This document shows, piece after piece, positions 8,738-17,559 of a stretch of DNA of 64,000 bases (positions are counted from its first letter, which is position 1; every line of letters starts with the position of its first letter). The notes under the pieces are model-generated. The model had not been told where the DNA came from, did no database searches, and was given only the letters and a program-made list of their open reading frames with translations. Source of the DNA: Pedococcus aerophilus (GTDB taxonomy: Bacteria; Actinomycetota; Actinomycetes; Actinomycetales; Dermatophilaceae); the NCBI RefSeq assembly GCF_039532215.1, contig NZ_BAAARN010000001.1, forward strand, positions 1,597,942-1,661,941. Reading direction: 5' to 3'. The position numbers and the translations under genes were made by a program.

Positions 8738-9062
8738 TGCGGCCCGGGCCGGCCTGTTACCCCCTGCGGCGACGGCTGTGGGGCTACCCGTCGGTACCTG
8801 AGTTCCCGTGCGACGGGGTGCAGGTGCGTCCGGGTGTGGCGCAGGTCTCCTGACAAACGCCTCGATATCGGCAAAACTGTGCCGCCAGGAGGTCTCCCCC
8901 ATCAGGAATCGCCCACGTCGTCGTGCCGCGGACCCGTTCGCGGTGCTGCGTGCTGCCCTCGCGCCGCCCTCGCCGGCAGCCGTGGGGTTCCCCGTCGGCG
9001 ACGGGGTCGTTGCTGGGGGTGCGCGACCTGCCGCTGGCGTCCGGGCTCCGGTCGATCACGGG
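8738..9062. other. Non-coding spacer between the divergent glutaredoxin and sigma genes
   Basis: The sigma-factor frame stays open here back to 8808, but third-codon positions are far richer in A/T than in the gene proper, so I read it as leader or promoter DNA. It holds a perfect AGGAGG at 8887-8892, followed after 8 bases by ATC (8901) in the sigma frame, with no ordinary start codon at the right distance. The promoter of the BldN-like gene is presumably here, but I could not identify it. Confidence 0.45.
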
Positions 9063-9758
9063 ATGGGACCGGCCACCGCGCACTTCCTCGACCAGCTCCG
9101 GGTCGTCCTCAGCCTCGCCGGCGACGCCGGCACCATGGATGCCGGACCGGGCGGGTCCGGCACGGGCTCGGCGGCGCGGGCCGGCTTCGGCCCGGGCGAG
9201 GCGCCCCAGGACTTCGAGCGGATCAGCGCGCTCGTCGAGCTCGCGCAGCGGGGCGACGCCGAGGCGTTCGGGATGCTCTACGAACGCTACGTCGACGTGG
9301 TCTACCGCTACGTCTACGTCCGGGTCGGCGGTCAGCAGCTCGCCGAGGACATCACGTCCGAGACGTTCCTGCGCGCCCTGCGGCGGATGGACTCCTTCTC
9401 GTGGCAGGGCCGCGACATCGCAGCCTGGTTCATCACCATCGCCCGCAACCTCATCACCGACAACGCCAAGTCGGCCCGCTTCCGCATGGAGGTCACCACC
9501 GCCGACATGCTCGACGCCGACCGCAGCGTCGACGCCCCCGACCAGGAGGTGCTCGACCGGTTGCGCGACGAACGGCTGCTCACGGCGGTGAAGAACCTCA
9601 AGCCCGAGCAGGCCGAGTGCGTCGTGCTGCGTTTCCTCCAGGGCCTCACCCTGGCCGAGACGGCCAAGGTCCTCGGCAAGTCCGAGGGGGCGGTCAAGCA
9701 GCTCCAGCTGCGCGCCGTGCGGTCGCTGCACCGGGAGCTCGCCGATGCCGAGCTCTGA
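9063..9758 (+). CDS. BldN-like ECF RNA polymerase sigma factor
   Basis: Directs RNA polymerase to a dedicated promoter set. Region 2 is plain (DAEAFGMLYERYVDVVYRYV, AEDITSETFLRALRRMDSF, AAWFITIARNLITDNAKS), as is region 4 (LKPEQAECVVLRFLQGLTLA, then KSEGAVKQLQLRAVRSL). VGGQQLAEDITSETFLRALRR and RFRMEVTTADMLDA closely resemble Streptomyces BldN, and like BldN it has an N-terminal extension (FLDQLRVVL onward) ahead of region 2. I chose ATG 9063 because codon bias starts there and it gives 231 residues, near BldN's size. No good Shine-Dalgarno sequence is visible. The next gene is an RsbN-like anti-sigma factor. Confidence 0.9.
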   Translation: MGPATAHFLDQLRVVLSLAGDAGTMDAGPGGSGTGSAARAGFGPGEAPQDFERISALVELAQRGDAEAFGMLYERYVDVVYRYVYVRVGGQQLAEDITSETFLRALRRMDSFSWQGRDIAAWFITIARNLITDNAKSARFRMEVTTADMLDADRSVDAPDQEVLDRLRDERLLTAVKNLKPEQAECVVLRFLQGLTLAETAKVLGKSEGAVKQLQLRAVRSLHRELADAEL

Positions 9759-9902
9759 ACCTGCCGTCGTCGTGGCGCGACGCCGCGGTGCGGCCCTCCG
9801 GACCGCGCTACCGACCGCCCTCGTCCCCTCGCGTAACTTCCGTCCCGCGACGTCGTTCTCAGCACAGAAGACCGCGACCGAGCTGGGGAGGGAGGTGTCG
9901 GC

Positions 9903-11135
9903 ATGCCAGTCCTGAACCGTTCCGCTGACCGTTTCCAGCGCGCCCTCGAGGGAGAGCGCGTCGACGACCCCGGTGTCGTGACGCTGCTCGAGACCAGCCG
10001 GCGGCTCGGCGCCACCGGACCCCGGACCCCCGGGCCCGACCCCGACTTCGTGGCGGCCCTGCGCGTGCGCCTCATGGCCGAGGCCGACACGCTCCCCGCG
10101 CCCACCGCAGCCGCTGCCCGCGCAGCCACCGCTCGACGAGCCGCCACCCGGGTGACACCGGTGGTCGTGGTCGTCGGCCGGGGTCTGCCGCGAGCTCTCG
10201 CAGGCGCCGCGGCCTCTGCCCTGCTCGTCGGCGCCGTCGTCGGCGCCGCCTCCCGCTCGGCCGTCCCCGGTGAGTCGTTGTACCCCGTCAAGGGCTGGCT
10301 CGACGGGGTGGCCGTCCGCCTGTCCACCAGCGACTACGAGCGCGGCACGACGTACCTCGGACAGGCCCAGGAGCACATCTCGGACAGCCGGGCGCTGGCT
10401 GCCCGCAGCGAGCCCGACAGCCGCGACATCGACACCGCGCTGGGCGCCGCGGCCGAGTCGGTCCTCGGCGGTCAGCGCGCGCTCGACCGCGACTACGCCC
10501 GCACCGGCAACCCGCAGGCACTGCTGGCCCTGCGCGACTTCACGACCCGGGCGATCCCCCAGGTCGAGGCGCTCCGCACCGAGGTGCCGCCAGCATCGCT
10601 TCCGGCGCTGGGTCGTCTCGAGTCGCTGCTGCGCGAGTCGCAGGTCACCACGTCCCGACGGATCGCGGCCTGTGGCAGCCAGTGCGGCGAGGCTCTGACC
10701 ACCGGGCTGGGGCCAGCGTCCCTGCCCGACGTCACGACGAGCTCCACGAGTGCGACATCGGGCGCCCCGCGACCCGGCACGGCCTCCGTCCCGGCCACGG
10801 CCGGCGGAGGCATCACCGTCCCCGACGCCCCGGTCACCGGTGGCGCAGGAGGCGGGGGCGCAGGGGCAGGCGTGGGCGGCAGCACGCCCACCCCGAGCGT
10901 GACGGCCGGGACGAGTGGGGCGACCATCGGGGCCGGCGGCGTCGGCGCGACCTTGTCGACCGGCGGTGCCACCGCCACGCTGCCCACCATCTCGGCCACC
11001 GTCCCCGTCCCCTCCGGGACCGTCTCGGTGCCGTTGCCCTCGGCGACCGTCGGCACCGGTGGCGTGACCGCGACCGTGCCCGGTTCGACGCTCGGGCCGG
11101 TCACCCTGCCGGGCGCCACCATCAAGCTTCCCTGA
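9903..11135 (+). CDS. RsbN-like membrane anti-sigma factor with DUF5667 domain
   Basis: A 410-residue single-pass membrane protein. An N-terminal cytoplasmic part (~1-85) precedes one membrane segment (ALAGAAASALLVGAVVGAAS) and the DUF5667-type motif SAVPGESLYPVKGWLDGVAV. A helical extracytoplasmic region follows, and then about 130 residues of Gly/Thr/Ser/Val/Pro repeats that should be disordered or wall-spanning. In Streptomyces, RsbN sits beside bldN and binds its sigma factor; the same layout here supports that role by inference. GGGAGGGAGG upstream supports the ATG. The two conserved cysteines near ACGSQCGEA are worth noting. Confidence 0.78.
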   Translation: MPVLNRSADRFQRALEGERVDDPGVVTLLETSRRLGATGPRTPGPDPDFVAALRVRLMAEADTLPAPTAAAARAATARRAATRVTPVVVVVGRGLPRALAGAAASALLVGAVVGAASRSAVPGESLYPVKGWLDGVAVRLSTSDYERGTTYLGQAQEHISDSRALAARSEPDSRDIDTALGAAAESVLGGQRALDRDYARTGNPQALLALRDFTTRAIPQVEALRTEVPPASLPALGRLESLLRESQVTTSRRIAACGSQCGEALTTGLGPASLPDVTTSSTSATSGAPRPGTASVPATAGGGITVPDAPVTGGAGGGGAGAGVGGSTPTPSVTAGTSGATIGAGGVGATLSTGGATATLPTISATVPVPSGTVSVPLPSATVGTGGVTATVPGSTLGPVTLPGATIKLP

Positions 11136-11154
11136 CCCCAGGGCTGTCAGCCTG

Positions 11155-12627
11155 TCAGAAGAAGACGGAGCGACGCTGCATGAGCAGCGAGTACAAGGTC
11201 TGCTGGATGGTCTCGCGCACCTGGTCGGTGAGGTCGAAGACGAGCATGGGGTCGTCCGCGGCACCGGGCCCGAGGTCGGCGGTCTCCACCGGGCGCCCGA
11301 ACTCGATGATCCACTTGCTGGGCAGCGGGATCAGCCCGAGCGGGCCGAGCAGCGGCCAGGTCGGCGTGATCGGCGCGTAGGGGGCGCCGAACAGCCGGGC
11401 GACGGCCTTCATGTTGCCGATGATCGGGTAGATCTCCTCGGCGCCGACGATCGAGCACGGGATGATCGGCGCACCGGTGCGCAGGGCGGCGGAGACGAAC
11501 CCGCCACGGCCGAAGCGCTGGAGCTTGTAGCGCTCGCTGAACGGCTTGCCGACACCCTTGAAGCCCTCCGGCCAGACGCCGCACAGCTCACCGTTGGACA
11601 GCAGCCGCTCGGCGTCGGGGTTCGCGGCGAGCGTCGAGCCCGACTTGCGGGCGACCTGGCCGACGACCGGCGTCTGGAAGACCAGGTCGGCGCCGAGCAT
11701 GCGCAGGTGGCGGTGCGCCGGGTGCTCGTCGTGGACCGCCACCTGGGTCATCAGGGAGTCCATGGCGATCGTGCCCGAGTGGTTGGCGACCACCAGGCCG
11801 CCGCCGGTGGCAGGGATGTTCTCGATGCCGCGGACCTCGACCCGGAACCACGAGCGGTACAGCGGTCGGAGCACGGGGAGGTAGAAGTGCCTCGTGAAGT
11901 CCTCGTCGAAGCCGAACTCGTCGACGGCGTAGTCGCCGGTGATCCGGCGGCGGACGTAGGACAGCATCGACGCGAGGTGGCGCTCCACGTCCTCGGGCGA
12001 GATGCCTGCGGCCTCGGCAGCGACCCGCACGGCGGCGATGCCGGCGGTGAGCAGCTCTTCGACACCGGGGGCCACGCTGCGCGAGCTGCGGTCAGGGGTC
12101 GGGACGCTGATCTCGGGAGGCAGCACGGCGTCGTCGGGGACGGCCTTGAGCACCCTGGCGGGACGCGGTGACGCCTCGGCGGGGGCGATCGGTTCGGAGC
12201 GCTTGGACGGGCGTCGGGACGCCGGGCGGACCGTCTTCGCCGGCTTGGCGGTGCGTGCCCCGGAGCGGGCCACCGCCTTGCGGCTCGGAACGGCCTTGGC
12301 CACCGGACGAGGACGGTGCTTGGCGGTGGGACCTCCCGGCGCCGGCGTCGCGGCGACCTCGGACGCCGTCGCAGCAATGACCTCGGGCTCAGCCGTCGGT
12401 GCGGTCGGCGCGGCCGGTGCCGACGCCGTCGTGGCGGTCGGTGCAGGCGACTGGATGAGCGGGGTGCTGCGGCGCTTGGCGCGCTCGCCCGAGGCACGGG
12501 CCGCTCCTGCGGCCAGGGCGCCCCGGCGCGGTGCGGCGGCCTTCGCGGTCGCCTTCGTCGCGGTCGCCTTCTTCGTGGTCGCCTTCTTCGCGGTCGCCTT
12601 CTTCGTGGCGGACTTCGTCGCTGCCAT
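11155..12627 (-). CDS. Lysophospholipid acyltransferase-family protein with histone H1-like N-terminal tail
   Basis: A 490-residue protein in two parts. Residues ~1-130 are rich in Lys, Ala, Thr and Pro with repeated KKAT units, as in H1-like tails. Residues ~215-490 form a PlsC/MGAT-like acyltransferase with GLVVANHSGTIAMDSLM, where the His and Asp are catalytic in this family, and the acceptor-binding GVWPEGFKGVGKPFSERYKL. It probably acylates a lipid or glycolipid at the inner membrane. Its substrate is not known. GGAGG precedes the ATG. It overlaps the epimerase gene by one base (TGATG). I recall the same pair in mycobacteria (Rv0501-Rv0502). Confidence 0.82.
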   Translation of the reverse strand: MAATKSATKKATAKKATTKKATATKATAKAAAPRRGALAAGAARASGERAKRRSTPLIQSPAPTATTASAPAAPTAPTAEPEVIAATASEVAATPAPGGPTAKHRPRPVAKAVPSRKAVARSGARTAKPAKTVRPASRRPSKRSEPIAPAEASPRPARVLKAVPDDAVLPPEISVPTPDRSSRSVAPGVEELLTAGIAAVRVAAEAAGISPEDVERHLASMLSYVRRRITGDYAVDEFGFDEDFTRHFYLPVLRPLYRSWFRVEVRGIENIPATGGGLVVANHSGTIAMDSLMTQVAVHDEHPAHRHLRMLGADLVFQTPVVGQVARKSGSTLAANPDAERLLSNGELCGVWPEGFKGVGKPFSERYKLQRFGRGGFVSAALRTGAPIIPCSIVGAEEIYPIIGNMKAVARLFGAPYAPITPTWPLLGPLGLIPLPSKWIIEFGRPVETADLGPGAADDPMLVFDLTDQVRETIQQTLYSLLMQRRSVFF

Positions 12628-13676
12628 CAGTCGTTCCTCCCTGCCGCCCACACGTGGCCGATCGCGTTGGCGGCGGAGCCGGCCACGCCGGATACCGCCG
12701 CACCGAGGGCGGCCCCGCCGGGCAGGGCCGAGCCGATGCCGCGGACGTAGTCGGCGAAGGCCTGTCGGGTGGTGAAGGCCGGCTCGAACCCGAGCACCTC
12801 GCGCATCCGGCGGGTGTCGAGCCCGCGGCCGTACGCGAGGAACTGGATCTGGTCGCTGCTGAAGTCGGCGAGGCCGGACTGCTTGACCATCAGCCCGAAG
12901 ATGCCGGCGGCCGGCATCGGGACGGGCAGGACGGGGCGGCCGGCCATGCCGGCGGCCTGGGTCACCGTGATGATGCCGTCGCCGGAGATGTTCGTGATCC
13001 CGGCGGACGGACCGGTGGTCGCGAGCATGAGCGCGCCGATGGCGTCGGTCTCGTGGACGAACTGCAGGCGGGCGTCGTACCCGAACGGCACGGGGACCAC
13101 GGGCAGCGCGAAGTAGTCCGTGAGCGAGGTGCGGATGCCGGGACCGATGATGTTGGCGAACCGCAGCATGGAGATCTCGACGTCGGGACGGCGGCGGGAG
13201 AACCCGCGCACATAGCCCTCGACCTCGACCGAGTCCTTGCCGAAGCCGGCGCGCGGCAACGCCTTGGGTCCCATGTCCTCGGTGAACATCGCCGGGTCGC
13301 GGGGGCTCGAGCCGTACACGGCTGCGGAGGACTTCACGACCAGCCGACGAATGCTCGGGGCCTTCTGGCACGCAGCGAGCAGCTGCATCGTGCCGATGAC
13401 GTTGATCTCCTTCTGGGAGGTCCGGCCGCCGGCGTGCGTGGGCGTCGCGATGACGTTCATGTGCACGACCGTGTCGACCTCGGACTGCGCGATGATCTTG
13501 CCGATCATCGGGTTCCGGATGTCGGCCCGCACGAACTCTGCGCGACCGATGTCGTGCGGCGGCGGGATGACGTCGACACCGATGACGCGCGACACGGACG
13601 GGTCCTGGGTCAGCTGGCGGGCGAAGTGCCCCCCGAGGTAGCGGGAGACCCCCGTCACGAGGACGACGTCAGCCAC
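12627..13676 (-). CDS. NAD-dependent epimerase/dehydratase (extended SDR, GalE-like)
   Basis: A 349-residue extended short-chain dehydrogenase. The N-terminal NAD loop is VLVTGVSRYLGGHFARQL, a glycine-poor version of GxxGxxG. VVHMNVIATPTH, VKSSAAVYGSSPR and LRFANIIGPGIRTSLTDYF are the later family markers. The canonical YxxxK is not obvious: the expected site reads RAGFGKDSVE, with Phe where the catalytic Tyr should be. The protein may therefore have lost or changed epimerase chemistry. Two GTG codons lie at the start; 13676 has GGAGG at the proper spacing. It is coupled to the acyltransferase, suggesting a common product in envelope lipid or glycan metabolism. Confidence 0.78.
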   Translation of the reverse strand: MADVVLVTGVSRYLGGHFARQLTQDPSVSRVIGVDVIPPPHDIGRAEFVRADIRNPMIGKIIAQSEVDTVVHMNVIATPTHAGGRTSQKEINVIGTMQLLAACQKAPSIRRLVVKSSAAVYGSSPRDPAMFTEDMGPKALPRAGFGKDSVEVEGYVRGFSRRRPDVEISMLRFANIIGPGIRTSLTDYFALPVVPVPFGYDARLQFVHETDAIGALMLATTGPSAGITNISGDGIITVTQAAGMAGRPVLPVPMPAAGIFGLMVKQSGLADFSSDQIQFLAYGRGLDTRRMREVLGFEPAFTTRQAFADYVRGIGSALPGGAALGAAVSGVAGSAANAIGHVWAAGRND

Positions 13677-13860
13677 GGCCACCTCCCCTGGATCTCGCAG
13701 TCACGAACCGGTGCGGCCACGGGCAGACCCGCACCCTGCAGCCGCTGCCACCCTACAGAGGACATCGTGCCCGTCGAAGGGCACGCCCCAGCCGTGGACG
13801 CGGCGCTCGTCACACCCGCCCCGGCGTGGGCTGGACGACGGCAGCGGCCCCGGGCAGACG

Positions 13861-13890
13861 AAAAGGCCCCCGCGAGAGCGGAGGCCTTTC
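13861..13890 (-). terminator. Rho-independent terminator after the bS22 gene
   Basis: Arms AAAGGCCTCCGC and GCGGGGGCCTTT (minus strand) with a TCTC loop, ending in TTTT, directly after the bS22 stop codon. Confidence 0.8.
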
Positions 13891-13892
13891 GA

Positions 13893-13991
13893 TCACTTCT
13901 TGTTGCGACGCTGGTGGCGGGTCTTGCGAAGCAGCTTGCGGTGCTTCTTCTTCGCCATCCGCTTGCGGCGCTTCTTGATGACAGAGCCCAT
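13893..13991 (-). CDS. Small ribosomal protein bS22 (AURKAIP1/COX24-domain, 32 residues)
   Basis: A 32-residue, extremely basic protein starting MGSVIKKRRKRMAKKKHRK and ending RRNKK. It matches the actinobacterial bS22 found on the 30S subunit in mycobacteria, and the AURKAIP1/COX24 family in general. The ATG at 13991 has AAGGA 8 bases upstream; an in-frame extension to 14126 is non-coding in character. It sits between the BldC-like HTH gene and the epimerase in the mycobacterial order, but an M36 protease gene is placed between it and the HTH gene here. Confidence 0.92.
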   Translation of the reverse strand: MGSVIKKRRKRMAKKKHRKLLRKTRHQRRNKK

Positions 13992-14237
13992 GAGTGTCCT
14001 TGTGGTCGTGGTCGTGTTGCCGGACGGGGCAACGAACCAACGCACCACGCCGAACAGTGGTGGCCACTCTAGCGGCCCGCCCCCTCGCACCCCAAACCCG
14101 CCCCGTGCGAGGGCGGTGGCGGGCATCCGACGCCGTCACGTCGGCACTCCGCCACGGTGCCGGGGTAACCCGGCGGCGGGGACCTCGTTGACAGGGGGAC
14201 CGGGTCACAGCGGACCCGCCCGTCAGCAGGAGATCTC

Positions 14238-17200
14238 ATGAAGACGTCCCGCAAGCACTCCATCGCCGTGGGGGTGTGCCTGCTGACCGCAGCGGCCACC
14301 GCGCTCCCCCTGTCCTCTGCGGCCGGCGCACCCGCAGCCCTTCCCGCCGCCGCCGACGGCGCCGCCGCGGCACTGCCAGGCCTCGGAGACACCGTCGACG
14401 CGCTGACGCAGACGCTCGACACCCGCGCCGTGGACCGGCCGGTCGTGCCGACCACGGCCGCGAAGAAGGCCCTGACCACGCTGCTGTCGCGCAGCGGCCC
14501 GGGGGCACGCGCCACCTGGGACGAACGCTTCGGCACCCTGCGCTCCCTGCGCGGCCCCGCTCCCCTCACCGCCCCTGCGAGCGGGGCGGCCGTGTCGATC
14601 GCGCGGGGCTGGGTGCGCGGGAACGCTGCGGCTTTCGGCCTCAGCACCGGCCAGGTCGACAGCCTGGCCGTCCTGCGCGACCACACCTTGCCCGGCGCGG
14701 GCACCCACACGGTGACGTTCGTCCAGACGACGGGTGGTGTCGCAGCCGCTCGCGGTGGACGGCTCAACATCGCCGTGACCAAGGACGGACGGGTCCTCTC
14801 GTATGCCGGCGACCCCACCCCCGGCGCGTCCCTCACCGGCGGGTGGGTGCTCGGAGAGACCGGCGCCCTGCTCGCGACCGCCGGCGTGCTGGCTCCTGGC
14901 ACCGCCTGGTCCCCGAAGGCCGACGGGACGCAGGCCGGCTACACGACCTTCGCGAAGGGGCCCTTCGGTGGGCCCTCCTACGTCAAGAAGGTCACCTTCG
15001 GCACCAGGGCCGGCAGCGTCGCTGCATACAAGGTCTACTTCCTCAAGAGCACGACGCAGGCCTGGGAGGTCGTCGTCGACGGCACGACCGGCCGGATCCT
15101 CTACCGCGCCAGCGTGGTCCAGCACGCCGAGGACCCGCAGGGCACGGTCTACGACAACTACCCGGGTGCTGCCAGGGGCGGCACCCCGCGGCAGCAGTCG
15201 TTCGGCCCGACGGCCCAGTCCCCGAAGGGATGGGTCGACCCGACCGGCGTCGCCGGCACCGGCGTGACGACGTTCGGCAACAACGCCGACACCTACGCCA
15301 ACTGGTCGAACTTCCTTGCCCCCGTTGACAACGCGCCACGGCCGGTCTCGCCGACCGGCAACTTCAGCTACGTCTACACGAACCAGTGGGCCGCGACCAA
15401 GGGGCAGACGGCCCCGCCGTCCTACGCGCAGGACCTCAACCCTGCCGCGACCAACTTGTTCTTCCAGCACAACAGGATCCACGACGAGTACTACGCGCTC
15501 GGCTTCACCGAGACCGCCGGCAACTTCCAGCTGGACAACGGCAGCAACGGTGGGATGGGCGGCGACCCGATCCGTGGCCTCGTCCAGGCCGGTGCGGCCT
15601 CAGGCGGCAGCCCGACCTACACGGGTCGCGACAACGCGTACATGCTCACCCTCGACGACGGCATACCGCCGTGGAGCGGCATGTTCCTGTGGGAGCCGAT
15701 CGACGACGCGTTCGAGGGCCCGCACCGCGACGGCTCGTTCGACATGAGCGTCATCCAGCACGAGTACACGCACGGCCTCTCCACCCGCTACGTCGCAGGC
15801 GGCAGCGCCCTCGGGTCGCACCAGGCCGGGTCGATGGGTGAGGGCTGGTCCGACTGGTACGCCCTCAACCACGGCTTCAGGACCGGGCTGCTCACCAAGC
15901 CGGTCGTGGGTGACTACGTGACGGGCAACGCCACGCGCGGCATCCGCAACTGGAACTACGACCAGAACCCCACGACCTTCGGCGACATGGGCTACGACCT
16001 CACCGGCCCGGAGGTCCACGCCGACGGCGAGATCTGGACCGCCACGCTGTGGGACCTGCGCAAGGCGCTCGTCACGAGGTACGGCGCCGCCAAGGGTGCC
16101 GACGTCGCGGCCCGGCTGGTCACCGACGGCATGCCGCTGACCGCGCCGGACCCGTCGTTCCTCGATGCCCGTGACGGCATCCTGACCGCCGACCTCGACC
16201 GGTACCACGGCGAGAACACCGACCTGATCTGGTCGGTGTTCGCCAAGCGCGGCGCCGGGGCCTCGGCGAAGTCGGCCACCGGGGACGACACCGACCCGAA
16301 GCCGGGCTTCGACCACCCGTCCGCCGCGCGCAACGGCACGGCGGCGGTGACCGTCCTCAACGCGACGACGGGCCGGGCGGTCCCTAACGCCAAGGTCATC
16401 CTCGGCCGGTTCGAGGCCCGCGTCAGCCCGCTGACGCGGACCGGCGGCTCGGGTGGCGCCACCATCAAGGCGGTCGCCGGCACCTACCCGCTGACGATCC
16501 AGGCGCCCGGGTTCGGCGTCCAGACCATCGACGGGTTCGCGGTCGCCGCAGGCACCAACAGCGCCCGGACCATCCGGCTCGCCCCCAACCTCGCCTCGAC
16601 GGCGGCAGGGGCCACGGTCGTGAGCGCCTCCAGCCAGGACGACGGGGCCCCGGCGAAGTTCGCCTTCGACGACACCGCCGCGTCCGTCTGGGCGACCAGG
16701 GCGGGCACCGCGCCGTACAACGACGGCCCGGACGAGCGGGTCACGGTGAAGCTCGCCGCCCCCGCCACGGTGAGCAGCGTGCGCGTCAGCGCGTTCAAGG
16801 CCACCAACGCCTCCCGGTTCGCGGCGCTCAAGGGGTTCACCGTGCAGACCTCCACCGACGGCGTCAGCTGGAAGACGGCCCGCACGGGTGGCTTCGCGTA
16901 TGCAGCGCCGCGACCCACCGCCCCGGACCTGAACTTCAGGACGTTCGCCCTCGCCACGCCGGTGAAGGCGGCCTACGTGCGGTTCTTCGTCGACTCGGTG
17001 CAGGGCAACACGGCCACCCAGGCCCAGGTCGCCGACATCGAGGTGTTCGGCTCCGGCGCGGTGGTCCAGAACGGCTCGGTCACCCCGGACGCGCCCTTCA
17101 CCGACTCGGGCACCATCACCGCGCCCAACCCGGCAGCCGGTGACGTCACCGGTCTCCAGAACGTCTTCGGTGTCACGGGCACCGAGATGAACACCGCCTG

Positions 17201-17492
17201 CACCTTCCCGCCGGCGACCCAGGGGGTCGACGGTTGGGTGAGCAAGTTCCCGGCCGGGTTCTCCGACGGGCTGCACTCGGTGTCGGTCAAGGGGACGAGC
17301 GACGCGGACGCGACCCTGGGTCACGACCTCGACCTGTACTTCCTCGACAGCAGCTGCCAGCCCACGGGATCGGTCGCCACGGCGGCGGCCGACGAGTCGG
17401 CGGTCATCCCGCCGGGCTCGGTCTACCTCGTGACGCACCTGTACACGGGGGCGGACGTGCAGGTGGCGGTCACCGCGGTCGACAACCGCTGA
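14238..17492 (+). CDS. Secreted M36 (fungalysin-type) zinc metalloprotease with C-terminal accessory domains
   Basis: A 1084-residue exported protease. A Sec signal peptide (about residues 1-32) is followed by an FTP/PepSY-like inhibitory propeptide (to ~330). The M36 catalytic domain has the zinc motif H508-EYT-H512 and the third ligand Glu535 in SMGEGWSDWYAL. Then come a carboxypeptidase-regulatory-like beta domain (AAVTVLNATTGRAVPNAKVI), a discoidin/F5-8C-like domain (ASSQDDGAPAKFAFDDTAAS to IEVFGSG) and a last beta domain with two cysteines (C-T-F-P, S-S-C-Q). It should degrade extracellular protein after autoprocessing. AGGAG precedes the ATG. It stands alone between bS22 and a BldC-like gene, followed by a strong hairpin, and looks inserted into an otherwise conserved order. 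Confidence 0.93.
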   Translation: MKTSRKHSIAVGVCLLTAAATALPLSSAAGAPAALPAAADGAAAALPGLGDTVDALTQTLDTRAVDRPVVPTTAAKKALTTLLSRSGPGARATWDERFGTLRSLRGPAPLTAPASGAAVSIARGWVRGNAAAFGLSTGQVDSLAVLRDHTLPGAGTHTVTFVQTTGGVAAARGGRLNIAVTKDGRVLSYAGDPTPGASLTGGWVLGETGALLATAGVLAPGTAWSPKADGTQAGYTTFAKGPFGGPSYVKKVTFGTRAGSVAAYKVYFLKSTTQAWEVVVDGTTGRILYRASVVQHAEDPQGTVYDNYPGAARGGTPRQQSFGPTAQSPKGWVDPTGVAGTGVTTFGNNADTYANWSNFLAPVDNAPRPVSPTGNFSYVYTNQWAATKGQTAPPSYAQDLNPAATNLFFQHNRIHDEYYALGFTETAGNFQLDNGSNGGMGGDPIRGLVQAGAASGGSPTYTGRDNAYMLTLDDGIPPWSGMFLWEPIDDAFEGPHRDGSFDMSVIQHEYTHGLSTRYVAGGSALGSHQAGSMGEGWSDWYALNHGFRTGLLTKPVVGDYVTGNATRGIRNWNYDQNPTTFGDMGYDLTGPEVHADGEIWTATLWDLRKALVTRYGAAKGADVAARLVTDGMPLTAPDPSFLDARDGILTADLDRYHGENTDLIWSVFAKRGAGASAKSATGDDTDPKPGFDHPSAARNGTAAVTVLNATTGRAVPNAKVILGRFEARVSPLTRTGGSGGATIKAVAGTYPLTIQAPGFGVQTIDGFAVAAGTNSARTIRLAPNLASTAAGATVVSASSQDDGAPAKFAFDDTAASVWATRAGTAPYNDGPDERVTVKLAAPATVSSVRVSAFKATNASRFAALKGFTVQTSTDGVSWKTARTGGFAYAAPRPTAPDLNFRTFALATPVKAAYVRFFVDSVQGNTATQAQVADIEVFGSGAVVQNGSVTPDAPFTDSGTITAPNPAAGDVTGLQNVFGVTGTEMNTACTFPPATQGVDGWVSKFPAGFSDGLHSVSVKGTSDADATLGHDLDLYFLDSSCQPTGSVATAAADESAVIPPGSVYLVTHLYTGADVQVAVTAVDNR

Positions 17493-17498
17493 GTCGTG

Positions 17499-17539
17499 AC
17501 GAAGGGCGGGCCGGGACATCGTCCCGGCCCGCCCTTCGT
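17499..17539. terminator. Strong bidirectional hairpin between the M36 and HTH genes
   Basis: A perfect 19-base inverted repeat (17499-17517 and 17521-17539) around a 3-base ATC loop, made of ACGAAGGGCGGGCCGGGAC and its complement, between convergent genes. Confidence 0.85.
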
Positions 17540-17559
17540 GTTCACGGTCTGTCGACCGA

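Noticed and set aside
8887-8903. AGGAGG followed after 8 bases by ATC in frame with the BldN-like sigma factor, suggesting a non-canonical start.
   Set aside because: Third-codon positions between 8901 and 9062 are too rich in A/T for a gene of this genome, and the BldN-like N-terminus fits a start at 9063. ATC starts are very rare.
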